DNA of 64,000 nucleotides from Natrialba swarupiae (lineage in GTDB: Archaea > Halobacteriota > Halobacteria > Halobacteriales > Natrialbaceae): NCBI RefSeq assembly GCF_008245225.1, contig NZ_VTAW01000009.1, positions 78,375 through 142,374 of the forward strand, in the 5' to 3' direction. Under the pieces are notes generated by a model. That model searched no databases, was not told where the DNA came from, and was given only the letters and a program-made list of their open reading frames with translations. Numbering within the stretch: position 1 is the first letter of the stretch; every line of letters starts with the position of its first letter. A program made the translations under genes and the position numbers. This document shows, one piece after another, positions 8,895-17,529 of the stretch.

Positions 8895-9395
8895 ATGTTA
8901 CGTTCGTTCGACGGAACGGAACCACGGATCGCCGACTCGGCGTACATCGACGAGACAGCGGTCGTCATCGGCGACGTAATCGTCGAAGACGAAGCGAGCA
9001 TCTGGCCGAACACCACGCTTCGCGGCGATCACGGACCGATCGTCGTCGGGGCGCGCGCGAACGTCCAGGACAACGCGGTGTTACACGAGGACGCCACGCT
9101 CGAGACCGGAGCGACGGTCGGCCACAGCGCGATCGTCCACGACGCGACCGTCGCCGAGGGCGCGCTGGTCGGGATGAACGCGGTCGTTCTGGACGGTGCA
9201 CACGTCGGCGAAAATGCGGTCGTCGCGGCCGGCAGCGTCGTCACCGAGGGAACCGAGATTCCGGCCTCGACGCTCGTCGCCGGCACACCTGCCGAGGAGA
9301 AAGGCGACGTCGACGATCCGCGTCTCGAGGAGACGGCCGATCGGTACGCCGAGCTAGCAAAGCGGCATGTCCGATCCGCCGAACGGATCGAGTGA
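8895..9395 (+). CDS. Gamma-class carbonic anhydrase family protein
   Basis: A 166-residue left-handed beta-helix protein with hexapeptide repeats throughout (for example IVEDEASIWPNTTLRGDHG). The residues expected to bind zinc in gamma-carbonic anhydrases are present: His in AVLHED and the pair in GHSAIVH, as is the RGD-like substrate-loop segment LRGDHGPI. Enzymes of this family hydrate CO2 as trimers with metal at subunit interfaces, though many short relatives (YrdA/PaaY group) have weak or other activities. Length fits the short group. It stands alone between opposing or unrelated neighbours. Confidence 0.88.
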   Translation: MLRSFDGTEPRIADSAYIDETAVVIGDVIVEDEASIWPNTTLRGDHGPIVVGARANVQDNAVLHEDATLETGATVGHSAIVHDATVAEGALVGMNAVVLDGAHVGENAVVAAGSVVTEGTEIPASTLVAGTPAEEKGDVDDPRLEETADRYAELAKRHVRSAERIE

Positions 9396-9456
9396 GGCGG
9401 ATAAGCGCCATCGATTCGGAGGGAACCGGACAACTGCGGCATTCCACCGCTCCGGT

Positions 9457-10317
9457 TCAGCGTTCCGCGGATGATTCCCCTCGCCGTTTCGCGGATGATT
9501 CCTCTCGTTTCGCGGGTATGCTCTCCGATCCGCTCGCGCCGGCGATCACCCTCGAGAGGCGTCGCCGCCACTCGCGTTGTTGCTCGAGTTCCGCTTCGAC
9601 CGTCTCGAGGCGGTTTTCGAGGCCCTCGATCGTACGTCGAAGCTCGTCCGAAGAGCTGTCAGCGGGGTCGACGCCGGCAGGGTCGGTCCGGGGATCGACT
9701 CCCCCGTCGGGTGCGGGGGACAACTCCGAGCGCACCTCGTCGACGTCGATGCGCATCTCCTCGAGGACGTATCGCGCCGTCTGTTCCTCACCCAGGCGCT
9801 CCTCGAGGGCCCCGATGGCCGTCTCGAGGCTGTGTATTCGGGATCTAACCCGTGCGACCCGCGGATCGGTGCGAGCGTCGGGCCGAGTGTCGTCCACCGA
9901 CTCTCGAGGGATCGAATCGGTTCGTGATTCGCGTCTCGACTCGAGTTCCGCCACGAGCGCGTCGATCGGGGGTTCCGGCCAGGGCGTCGACTCCGTCGAC
10001 TCGAGACCGTCCGTCTCGATCTTCCAGTAGTCGACGCCGCGAATGAACTCGTGATCGAGTGCGCCCACGATCGCCGAGGCGGGAACGGCCGTCTCGAACG
10101 CGAGTTCGACGAGCGAGACGGACGGATCGGCGTCCGCGAGAGGTGGGTAACTGTCCCGGACGTCGAGGGCGTTTCCCAGTTCGCGAAACAGCCGCCGTTT
10201 CCGGTCGTCGTACGCCTCGTCGGAATCGAAGTGGATGCGAGCGTAGTACAGGTGTCTCGTCGGAGCGGCCTCCGTCGACGGTTCACGGTCGATCGCCGCC
10301 TCGACGTCTCGGTCCAT
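9457..10317 (-). CDS. Uncharacterised haloarchaeal protein with C-terminal coiled coil
   Basis: A 286-residue acidic protein that I do not recognise as a named enzyme. The first 110 residues look like a compact domain (HLYYARIHFDSDEAYDDRKR, then a FIRGVDYWKIE segment). The middle is a proline- and charge-rich linker, and residues from about 165 contain two heptad-rich stretches (RVRSRIHSLETAIGALEERL and RRTIEGLENRLETVEAELE) consistent with a coiled coil. Start: the Met of MDRDVEAAIDREP at 10317 has a TATA-like run (ATATATTT, near 10345-10352) at leaderless distance, whereas the longer frame reads back through that promoter. Confidence 0.72.
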   Translation of the reverse strand: MDRDVEAAIDREPSTEAAPTRHLYYARIHFDSDEAYDDRKRRLFRELGNALDVRDSYPPLADADPSVSLVELAFETAVPASAIVGALDHEFIRGVDYWKIETDGLESTESTPWPEPPIDALVAELESRRESRTDSIPRESVDDTRPDARTDPRVARVRSRIHSLETAIGALEERLGEEQTARYVLEEMRIDVDEVRSELSPAPDGGVDPRTDPAGVDPADSSSDELRRTIEGLENRLETVEAELEQQREWRRRLSRVIAGASGSESIPAKREESSAKRRGESSAER

Positions 10318-10442
10318 GATCCACTCCCAACTGACGAAACAGTTCGGGGAGAAAATATATCTTGCTGTCAATTTCGAGGGAGCGAACCGCTCGTCGCCCG
10401 ACGAGGGAAACCCTGATACGGTCACCGATCCAATCGCTCGCC

Positions 10443-10895
10443 ATGAGCGAATCGTCGTGGACCGACCGGATCGTCGGAGAGCGAATGACGGTCGACCAGG
10501 AGTTCTCCTCGCGAATCCAGGGCTCTGAGTTCTCGAATCAGCAGTGGAGCCTGATCATGACCGCCACCGAGTTCGAGATCGAACACCCCGGCGATCCGGA
10601 ACGGGCTCAGATCGTCGCCAACACCGACAACGTCGATCAGATCATCCCCGAACTCGAGAACGTCGACGCCCGAATGGGCGCGGCTGGAGCCGGCGGCTCC
10701 GGATCCGGCTCGTCGAGCGGGCTCATCGACTCCATCAAAGGGTCGCTCGGCCTCGGCGGTGGCGGCGACGATCACGCAGACCAACTGGCAGCGGCCGAAC
10801 GGCTCACCCAGGAGTACGCCGAGGAGTTACAATCACACCTCGAGGCGAAGGGACGCTGGGACTCCGTCCGGGAGTCGGTCGTCGACCAGGAGTAA
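10443..10895 (+). CDS. Small conserved haloarchaeal protein (probably DUF5799)
   Basis: A 150-residue acidic protein beginning MSESSWTDRIVGERMTVDQE. The N-terminal 75 residues are a conserved block (SRIQGSEFSNQQWSLIMTA), followed by a Gly/Ser-rich linker (about residues 80-110) and a helical end (ERLTQEYAEELQSHLEAKGR). From memory this is the haloarchaea-restricted DUF5799 family, with no known function. The start at MSESS is preferred over an Arg-rich upstream extension whose composition is unlike haloarchaeal coding sequence. Confidence 0.72.
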   Translation: MSESSWTDRIVGERMTVDQEFSSRIQGSEFSNQQWSLIMTATEFEIEHPGDPERAQIVANTDNVDQIIPELENVDARMGAAGAGGSGSGSSSGLIDSIKGSLGLGGGGDDHADQLAAAERLTQEYAEELQSHLEAKGRWDSVRESVVDQE

Positions 10896-11017
10896 CGGCT
10901 CGACCGGAGAAACGGTACAAACACGAAGCCGTGATCGGCCGGGGAGTCGGTCCACACACGAGTGGGCCGCCGTCGCAAGCCACAGCATCTTTACGCGCGC
11001 TCCCCGACCGTAGGGGT

Positions 11018-11305
11018 ATGTCCGACGACGTAGAGACGATGACGTTCTCGATCGAATCCGAAGACGACGCCGACGAAGTCACGGTACCAGCGGGTCTCGT
11101 CGACCTCGTCGCCGAAGGCGAACAGAGCGACGTCGAGACCGTCGGCGACGTCGTCTTGCTCTCGTTTGCGAGTCGCGCTCACCACCTCGTCCACCACGGC
11201 CAGGGTGCCGACGAAGAACTCGAGGCCCAGGAAGAACGCGTGATGGACCTCTTCGAGGAGCGCTTCGGCGTCACGTTCGGCGAAGCGACCGGTCACCAGC
11301 ACTGA
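11018..11305 (+). CDS. Small conserved haloarchaeal protein, unknown function
   Basis: A 95-residue acidic protein beginning MSDDVETMTFSIES. The conserved-looking centre is SFASRAHHLVHHGQG, rich in His, and the C-terminus is ERVMDLFEERFGVTFGEATG followed by HQH. The clustered His residues could bind metal, but there is no evidence for that. A TATA-like TTTACG about 28 bases upstream supports a leaderless start at this ATG. The longer frame from 10544 runs through the upstream gene out of frame and is not coding. Confidence 0.7.
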   Translation: MSDDVETMTFSIESEDDADEVTVPAGLVDLVAEGEQSDVETVGDVVLLSFASRAHHLVHHGQGADEELEAQEERVMDLFEERFGVTFGEATGHQH

Positions 11306-11357
11306 TCGCGCTCTCTCTCGGACCTCGAGTCGCGACGCGAGTGCGATAGCGAACCTG

Positions 11358-14300
11358 TTAGCTGGCGACGGAAATCGATCCTTGCGGAGCGCCGTCCCCG
11401 CCCGCATCCTCCCCACTACCGGCAGCGGCGTCGTTTGAATCAGTCCCGTTATCGACAGCGCTGTCGTCCGAATCCGCATCGTCGCCGACAGCGGCATCGC
11501 TCGTATCAGTCCCATCGTTCATCTCGAGATCGTCGCCACTCGCGTCGGGCCCGTTACCGGTGACGGTATCCTGTTCGGATTCGCCACTCGGATCGGGCCC
11601 GGTTTCCGGTTGGGTATCCGCGTCAGCGTCGTTTTCTGCTTCAGGCCCCGGCCCAGTTTCGCCAGCGGTGTCGTCTTCGGTTTCGATTCCATTCGCCGAG
11701 TCGTCCGCTGTGGGGTCGGCGTTAGTTTCGCCGTCACCGGTGGGATCCTCTTCGAACGGCTCGTCGTCAGTCGGCTCGTCACCGGTGGGCTCGTCCGTTT
11801 CCGGCGCGTCCGCCGAAACGGTCGTCGAGAGTTCACTGTCGCCGATCGCGACCGTGTGCGTCGACTCGCCTTCGGGTAGCGTCGACGTGAACGTCACGTC
11901 CGTCGACTCACCGCCCTCGAGTTGGACGGTCTGATCCGCGATAGTCTGTCCGTCGACGGTGTACGTCGCCGTCTCCGTTCCCCCGAGGTCGCCGTCGTTA
12001 GCGATCGTCGCGACGACCTCTACCTCCTGACCCGCTTCTCCGGTGTCGGGCGCGAACAGATCGGTGACGACGAACTCGGCTGGAGCGTCGATCGTCACGA
12101 TCGTCTCGGCGGTCTCGTTCTCACTCGAGACGACAGCCGTGTACTCGCCGGACTCGACGCCCTCCGTCTCGTACTCGAGGTCGATCGTCGTCGTCTCGCC
12201 GGGTTCGAGATCGACCGTCGCGGCGTCGACGACGTCGTCGGCGATCGACAGTTCGATCTCCTGACTGCCGTCCGCGTCGCCGTCGTTTTCGATCGCCGCG
12301 ACGATCTCGAGTGTCTCACCCACCTCGACGGGCGAGTTCGTCTCGAGGATCGAAACGGCGAAGAACGGTGCGCCGGGATCGATCTCGCCGGCAGTCTCCG
12401 TTTCGGCGATGGGCCACTCGTCCTCGTCGTAATCGTAGCGGTCCATGCCGGCCCGCCAGACGAGCCGTTCGTCGTCGTCTTCCGGTGTCCACTCGACGGT
12501 GAACTCGCCGCCGTCGGCCGAGAGTTCGTCGATCGGTTCGTCCTCGGTCGTCCCCTCGAGGAACTCGCTGTCGACGAACAGGTCGGCGTCGTTCGGATTC
12601 TCGTAGGTGAACGTCACGTCGATCCCGTCCTCCGTGGGAGCTGTCTCGGCGACGTCGAGATCGGGCACCTCGGGTCGGACCTCCTCGAGACAGTCCGCAG
12701 CGTCCGGATTCGGATGGTCGATCTCGCCGGGAATCGCCGCCGGCGAACTGATCCCGGCGATGGCCGCACCGAACTCACCCGGCGGTACCTCGACCGTCGC
12801 CCCCTCGTCCGTTTCGAGGACGTCGAACTCCTCGCCGATTTCGAAGACGATCGTTCCCTCGAGAGGTGCCTCGACGTCGTCACCGAGGGTGATCGCGTAC
12901 TCGCCCATCGTGTTGCCAAAGCCACTCGACTCGTAGAAACTGGTCGCGACGATGACCGTCTCGCCGTCCTCGAAGGTGCCGGTTATCTCCGCGCGCTGGC
13001 AGTCGACGAACTCGACGTCGTACTCGGGTGGGACGTCCACGACGGAGTACTCGATCGTCTCGCTCTCGAGAACCGGCGCGTCGTCTAGGTCGAGGGTCTC
13101 GAGATCCGTCGGCCGATCCTCGGCAGTCGCGTCGGCAGAGACCGTCTCGAAGGCATCGTTACCGACCGATTCCTGGCCACCTTCGTCGCCGTCGTCCGCC
13201 GATCCACCGTTGCCCTCGTCGACATCCTCCAGCGACACGATCGTCACCTCGACCGTCTCGTCGTCCTCGAGTGGCGGGTCGATCCCGATGCTCTCGTTCT
13301 CGACCGTCTCGCCGGCGTCGAACGGGACGCTCTCGCCCCGTTGCTCGCCGTCTTCGTCGATGACGACGATGGCGAACCGGACGTCGGCGCTCGCCTCCTC
13401 GACGACGACCGACTCGCCATCACCCTCCTGGTCGCCCACCACCAGAGTCGCCTCGGGATCGTCCGGCGGCGCGTCGACGATCGTGTACTCGATCGACTCG
13501 TTCGCCAGCTCGTCGTCGTCCGCGAGCGCCCGCACGGAAACGTCGACGGTCGTGTTCTCCTCGATCGGCGGTTCGAGGTCGAGTTCGAGCGAGTCGACGG
13601 CGTCGCCCGCCTCGAAGGGGTCGCTGTCGACCCGTTCGCCGTCGTACTCGGCCGTGACGACGTAGTCGACCGACGCGTTCGCCTCGTCGACGACGAGCGT
13701 CTCGCCGTCACCCTCCTGGTCGCTCACCACCAGAGTCGCCTCGGGCTCCGTCGGCTCTTCTATCGTTACGAACGCCGCGTCGAGCACCGGTCCACCGCCG
13801 TCGGCGACGTACGGCTCGTCTTCCTCGCCGTCGGTCTCGGCGTACTGGAACGTCTCGTCGCCCGTCGTATCGTGGTGGACGACCGCCACCAGCGGTCCGC
13901 TCTCGGTCAGCGGATCGTCGAGGGCAATTTCGAGATCCTCGTGTTCGCCCGACTCGAGGTACTCGGAAACGCCGATAACACCCTCGGGATCTGCATCGAC
14001 GTCCATCCCGTCGTAGACCGCCACGAATCCACCCTGGGAGAGATCGACGGCGTCGACGACGACTGTCTCGCCGTCCGACTCCTGGTCGGAGAACGTGATC
14101 GTCGCCGTTCCCTCGAGTTCGTCGATCGCTTCGATCTTCTGGACGACCTCGACCTCGACGAACTGGACGAGTTGGGCTTCGGCGTCGGTATCCTCCGCCA
14201 CCGCGTAGGCGGTCGCGTCGGCTGCGGTCTCCTGTGTCAAGACCTGCAGTTGCGTGACACTGATCCGCTGGTACTGGATCGCGCGAGCAGTCTCCTGGGC

Positions 14301-15788
14301 CGCGCTCTGTGCGCCGATCTGGATCTGTGTGATCGTCGCCTCCTGGTGCTGGACGAGCGCGCCGCTCGAGGCGCCGGTGGCGAGGCGTTGAACCTGCGTG
14401 ACGTCGACGACCTGCTTCTGGAGCACCGCTCCCTCGCCGGCCCCGCGGGCGGCCGCCTGGATCTGTTCGACCTCGACGATCTGGTACTGGATCGCCGACT
14501 CGACCGCTCCCTTCGAGGCCCCGGTCGCCGCGTACTGGATCTGGGTGATCGACACCTCCTGGCGCTGGACGAGCGTCCCCTGTGCGGCGCCGTCGGCGGC
14601 GGCCTGAATCTGTTCGACGGTCGCCTCCTGGCTCCCCTCGATCGATCCCTTCGCCGCGCCGAAGGAAGCCTCCTGGATCATCGTAATCGAGATCCGCTGA
14701 ACCTGCTCGATTCGAACCGACTGGGCCTGTTTCAGCGCACCTTTTCCGGCCCCGCGTGCGGCGAACTGGGTCTGTTCGACCGTCACCTCCTGTTTCTGGA
14801 CGAGCGCCCCCTTCGCCGCCCCCGTGGCCGCCTTCTGGACCTGCTTGATGTCGACCCGCTGGTGCTGTTCGACCTCGAGATCGAGTTCCTGCTCGAGGAC
14901 CTCCTCGCTTGCCCCCTCGAGTGCGCCCCCGGCCGCCCCGGCCGCGGCATGTTGGACGTGCTCGAGGGTCACCTGCTGGCGCTGCTCGACGGTGATCCGC
15001 TGGTACTGATCGAGAACGCCGTACGCCGCACCCTGGGCGGCCTCTTGGATCTTCGGTTTCCGGTCGATTTCCTTCTCGCCGGCCTCGCTTGCGGCACCCG
15101 CCGCGGCACCGAACGTCGCGACCTGGACCTGTTCGACGGTGACGCGCTGTTCCTGAGCGAGCGCGCCGTGGGCACCGCCCCAGGCCGCACTCTGCAACTG
15201 GCTCGCCTCGACGGTCTGGTGCTGGGAGAGCGCACCGCCGGCCGCACCACCGACCGCGGACTGGACCTGCTCCACCTCGACCGCCTGGGCCTGCATCAAC
15301 GAACCGTGGACCGCGCCCGCGGTCGCCTGCTGGACCTGTTCGACGTCGGCCTCCTGGTGCTGGGCGACGGCGTCGGTCGCGCCCTCGAGGGCCGCCGTTC
15401 GTTGCTCCTGGCTCACCTCGACGCCCTGTGACTGGGCGAGTTCGATCCCGTCGTCGACGCCCTCGGCGACGGCGTCTTCGTGTTCTTGACTGATCGATAG
15501 ATCGCTCGCCGGCTCCGGCGTCTCCATCGAGAGCGGTCGAACGTCGCCGGTCTGTGAACCGTCTGGTCCAATGCCATCGGCGGGAGCACTCGACGCAGTC
15601 GGCTCGTTCCCCGAACTGCCCGCCGCGGTCGACTCGAGGTCGACGTCTCCAGCCGGCGACGCACCCTCTACCGTGGTGCCCTCCTCGAGAAGACCGCCGA
15701 GGCCGCCGCCGAGCAACGGCACGGCGACGACGCTCGTCGTCATCAGAACCGTCACCGCGACGACGGCGAGAGCCGAGCGACGCCCCAT
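11358..15788 (-). CDS. Giant secreted protein with 23-residue Gln/Ala/Gly repeats and CARDB-like domains
   Basis: 1476 residues. A Sec-type signal (MGRRSALAVVAVTVLMTTSV) is followed by a Ser/Thr/Pro linker. Residues about 100-545 hold roughly 17-18 repeats with a best period of exactly 23 residues: a strand-like part (Q-x-V-x-V-E-Q-V-Q) alternates with a small-residue part (A-A-x-G-A-A-x-G-A-L). Next come a domain around FSDQESDGETVVVDAVDLSQGGFVAVYDG split across about 565-680 (resembling haloarchaeal DUF7282), two related beta units opening with SDQEGDGE and GDQEGDGE, a linker with two lone Cys, two CARDB-like Ig-fold domains (about 1145-1325) and a highly acidic Thr/Asp/Glu tail. No C-terminal membrane anchor or PGF-CTERM is visible. 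Likely a cell-surface, matrix or adhesive protein; function is inferred only from architecture. Confidence 0.85.
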   Translation of the reverse strand: MGRRSALAVVAVTVLMTTSVVAVPLLGGGLGGLLEEGTTVEGASPAGDVDLESTAAGSSGNEPTASSAPADGIGPDGSQTGDVRPLSMETPEPASDLSISQEHEDAVAEGVDDGIELAQSQGVEVSQEQRTAALEGATDAVAQHQEADVEQVQQATAGAVHGSLMQAQAVEVEQVQSAVGGAAGGALSQHQTVEASQLQSAAWGGAHGALAQEQRVTVEQVQVATFGAAAGAASEAGEKEIDRKPKIQEAAQGAAYGVLDQYQRITVEQRQQVTLEHVQHAAAGAAGGALEGASEEVLEQELDLEVEQHQRVDIKQVQKAATGAAKGALVQKQEVTVEQTQFAARGAGKGALKQAQSVRIEQVQRISITMIQEASFGAAKGSIEGSQEATVEQIQAAADGAAQGTLVQRQEVSITQIQYAATGASKGAVESAIQYQIVEVEQIQAAARGAGEGAVLQKQVVDVTQVQRLATGASSGALVQHQEATITQIQIGAQSAAQETARAIQYQRISVTQLQVLTQETAADATAYAVAEDTDAEAQLVQFVEVEVVQKIEAIDELEGTATITFSDQESDGETVVVDAVDLSQGGFVAVYDGMDVDADPEGVIGVSEYLESGEHEDLEIALDDPLTESGPLVAVVHHDTTGDETFQYAETDGEEDEPYVADGGGPVLDAAFVTIEEPTEPEATLVVSDQEGDGETLVVDEANASVDYVVTAEYDGERVDSDPFEAGDAVDSLELDLEPPIEENTTVDVSVRALADDDELANESIEYTIVDAPPDDPEATLVVGDQEGDGESVVVEEASADVRFAIVVIDEDGEQRGESVPFDAGETVENESIGIDPPLEDDETVEVTIVSLEDVDEGNGGSADDGDEGGQESVGNDAFETVSADATAEDRPTDLETLDLDDAPVLESETIEYSVVDVPPEYDVEFVDCQRAEITGTFEDGETVIVATSFYESSGFGNTMGEYAITLGDDVEAPLEGTIVFEIGEEFDVLETDEGATVEVPPGEFGAAIAGISSPAAIPGEIDHPNPDAADCLEEVRPEVPDLDVAETAPTEDGIDVTFTYENPNDADLFVDSEFLEGTTEDEPIDELSADGGEFTVEWTPEDDDERLVWRAGMDRYDYDEDEWPIAETETAGEIDPGAPFFAVSILETNSPVEVGETLEIVAAIENDGDADGSQEIELSIADDVVDAATVDLEPGETTTIDLEYETEGVESGEYTAVVSSENETAETIVTIDAPAEFVVTDLFAPDTGEAGQEVEVVATIANDGDLGGTETATYTVDGQTIADQTVQLEGGESTDVTFTSTLPEGESTHTVAIGDSELSTTVSADAPETDEPTGDEPTDDEPFEEDPTGDGETNADPTADDSANGIETEDDTAGETGPGPEAENDADADTQPETGPDPSGESEQDTVTGNGPDASGDDLEMNDGTDTSDAAVGDDADSDDSAVDNGTDSNDAAAGSGEDAGGDGAPQGSISVAS

Positions 15789-16195
15789 CTACGCCACCTC
15801 CGGGACGCCGGCGAACCCCAGAGGGTCCGGATGGGCGAAGCGCCACTCTCTCGCTCCGAGATCACGAGTCCAACCGCCCGCACCGGCGGTGTCACCCGGT
15901 CGAGTCACTCCCGTCGATCGATTCCCCCTCGATTCGAACCACACGCTGGCGAAGTACATCCGTCCAACGTGGACGAACCGAATCCGATGATAAACGCCTC
16001 GGTCGTTCCAGTTGCTCGCGTGAGACAATCGTCCGTTACTCCTCGCCGTCGAGAGCAACCCCCAGTCGTCGACGTCTCGAGTATTCTGGACCACTTCGGT
16101 GAACACATCAGTTTAGGCGACCGTCACCGGCACCGAGAGGAACCCGCGGTTTCGAACGATTATCGCTCGAGCGGGACGACCACAGACCGTACGTC
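15789..16195. other. Intergenic stretch, no gene seen
   Basis: A divergent spacer between the giant secreted-protein gene (minus) and bioY (plus). Short frames here give basic, Arg/Ser-rich peptides and are not called. The bioY operator and promoter begin at its right end. Confidence 0.5.
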
Positions 16196-16223
16196 GTAAA
16201 CCAAAATTTTAATTCTGGTTTAC
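16196..16223 (+). promoter_or_regulatory. BirA-type biotin operator over the bioY promoter
   Basis: A perfect inverted repeat, GTAAACCA (16196-16203) and TGGTTTAC (16216-16223), with a 12-base AT-rich spacer. Counting GTAAACC and GGTTTAC as the half sites gives a 14-base spacer, which agrees with the biotin-repressor (BirA) consensus known from bacteria and proposed for archaeal bioY genes. The spacer holds the TATA-like AAATTTTAAT, placed for a leaderless start at 16238, so a bound repressor would cover the TATA box. Confidence 0.85.
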
Positions 16224-16237
16224 GAGAGAGTGGAGGT

Positions 16238-16822
16238 ATGGAAACCCACCGAGAGTCGGTCGATCCTGTCGCCGACGACGTGATCAAATCGTTCGCTCGA
16301 GCCGCGGTGCTCGCGGCGTTGCTGGGGGCGACGGCGTTCGTCTCCATTCCGATTCCGTTCTCACCGGTCCCGGTTACGCTTCAGACCCTGTTCGTCTTCC
16401 TGGCGGGACTGTACCTGGGGCCCGTCTGGGGAACCGTTTCGATCCTGCTCTATCTCGCCGCGGGAGCGATCGGTCTCCCCGTCTTCTCCGGGATGACTGG
16501 CGGGCTCGGCGTTCTGGTCGGCGAAACGGGCGGCTACCTCTGGGCGTACGCGATCGCGGCGGGCGTGGTCGGTCTCATAGTTCATCGGGGGAGGGAGCTC
16601 CGCGACCCGGCCGAGGAACCACTCCCGATTCTCGTCGGGAGTCTGGTCGTCGCCACGTTGCTCATCTACGCGATCGGAACCGGCTACATGGCCTGGCTGC
16701 TCGAACTCGAACTCGGAGAAGCCATCGCCGTGGGCGTCCTCCCGTTCATTCCCGGTGGAGTGTTCAAGCTCGTCGCCGCGATCGCTATCGTCAAGAGCAA
16801 ACGGATCACACAGATCCGATAG
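16238..16822 (+). CDS. bioY: Biotin transporter substrate-binding subunit BioY
   Basis: A 194-residue membrane protein with about six hydrophobic segments and BioY family marks: PIPFSPVPVTLQTLFVFLAG in the first third, GLPVFSGMTGG and GETGGYLWAY, and FIPGGVFKLVAAI near the C-terminus. BioY is the S-component that captures biotin in energy-coupling-factor (ECF) transporters and can work alone or with BioMN. The two following genes supply the ATPase and the transmembrane coupling subunit. The ATG lies about 30 bases downstream of a TATA-like box inside the BirA-type operator, which suggests repression when biotin is plentiful. GGAGGT directly abuts the ATG, too close to act as a ribosome-binding site. 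Confidence 0.95.
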   Translation: METHRESVDPVADDVIKSFARAAVLAALLGATAFVSIPIPFSPVPVTLQTLFVFLAGLYLGPVWGTVSILLYLAAGAIGLPVFSGMTGGLGVLVGETGGYLWAYAIAAGVVGLIVHRGRELRDPAEEPLPILVGSLVVATLLIYAIGTGYMAWLLELELGEAIAVGVLPFIPGGVFKLVAAIAIVKSKRITQIR

Positions 16823-16830
16823 TCCTGCCG

Positions 16831-17529
16831 ATGATCGAGTTTCGTTCCGTCTCGTACGCCTTCGAGGACGTTCCGGTTCTCGAGGAGCTGTCGCTGTCGA
16901 TCGGCGACGGCGAGTTCGTCGTCCTCGCCGGTGCCAACGGGAGCGGGAAGACGACCCTCATTCGCCACTGCAACGGGCTGCTCTCGCCCGACGAGGGAAC
17001 GGTTCTCGTCGACGACCGTCCGGTCTGTGACGACCTGATCGCCGCCCGCTCGAGCGTCGGAATGGTCTTTCAACATCCCCGCGATCAGTTCGTCGCCGCC
17101 ACCGTCGGGGCCGACGTCGCCTTCGGTCCTGAGAACCTCGGACTCCCGCGAGAGGAGATCGACCACCGGGTCGACGCCGCACTCGAGGCCGTGAACATGA
17201 CCGGACGGGCCGACGATCGGATCGACGCGCTCTCGGGCGGCGAGCAGGCCCGCGTCGCGATCGCCGGCGCGCTCGCGATGGAGCCGACCCACCTCGTCCT
17301 CGACGAGCCGTTCACCGGACTCGACGATCCCGCCCGTCGGTCGGTGCTCTCCCGCCTCGAGTCGCTGTCGGCCGACGGCACCGGCGTCGTCCTCGCCACA
17401 CACGACCTTCGGGACGTTCTCTCTCTTGCGGATCGCGTGATCGCGATGGACGACGGTCGAATCGTCGCCGACGATCCGCCAGAACGGGCGCGTGACCGAC
17501 TCGAGAACGTCGCAGTTCGTGTTCCCTGA
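16831..17529 (+). CDS. bioM: Biotin ECF transporter ATPase BioM
   Basis: A 232-residue cytoplasmic ABC ATPase of the ECF (CbiO/EcfA) type. Walker A is GANGSGKTT (about residues 36-44), the Q-loop region reads VGMVFQHPRDQFVA (the ECF-type Q-helix), the signature is LSGGEQARVAIA, Walker B is HLVLDEPFTGLD, and the switch His is in LATHDLRD. It energises the BioY/BioN complex. The gene begins 8 bases after bioY and its stop overlaps the bioN start (TGATG), so the three are one operon. Confidence 0.93.
   Translation: MIEFRSVSYAFEDVPVLEELSLSIGDGEFVVLAGANGSGKTTLIRHCNGLLSPDEGTVLVDDRPVCDDLIAARSSVGMVFQHPRDQFVAATVGADVAFGPENLGLPREEIDHRVDAALEAVNMTGRADDRIDALSGGEQARVAIAGALAMEPTHLVLDEPFTGLDDPARRSVLSRLESLSADGTGVVLATHDLRDVLSLADRVIAMDDGRIVADDPPERARDRLENVAVRVP

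Noticed and set aside
8515..8979. Plus-strand open frame before the carbonic anhydrase gene
   Set aside because: It overlaps the start of the real gene in another frame and its composition is not haloarchaeal.
9457..10425. Longer version of the coiled-coil protein starting at 10425
   Set aside because: The extra codons cross an AT-rich TATA-like promoter, and the Met at 10317 is at leaderless distance from it.
13341..15431. Very long plus-strand open frame of about 700 codons
   Set aside because: It is the antisense shadow of the giant repeat protein. Its Arg/Leu/Asp-rich repeats follow from GC-rich third positions, and it has no start context or family features.
13708..15846. Second long minus-strand frame over the same locus
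   Set aside because: It is an off-frame reading of the giant gene with Arg/Gly-rich composition; the frame with a signal peptide and recognisable domains is the real one.
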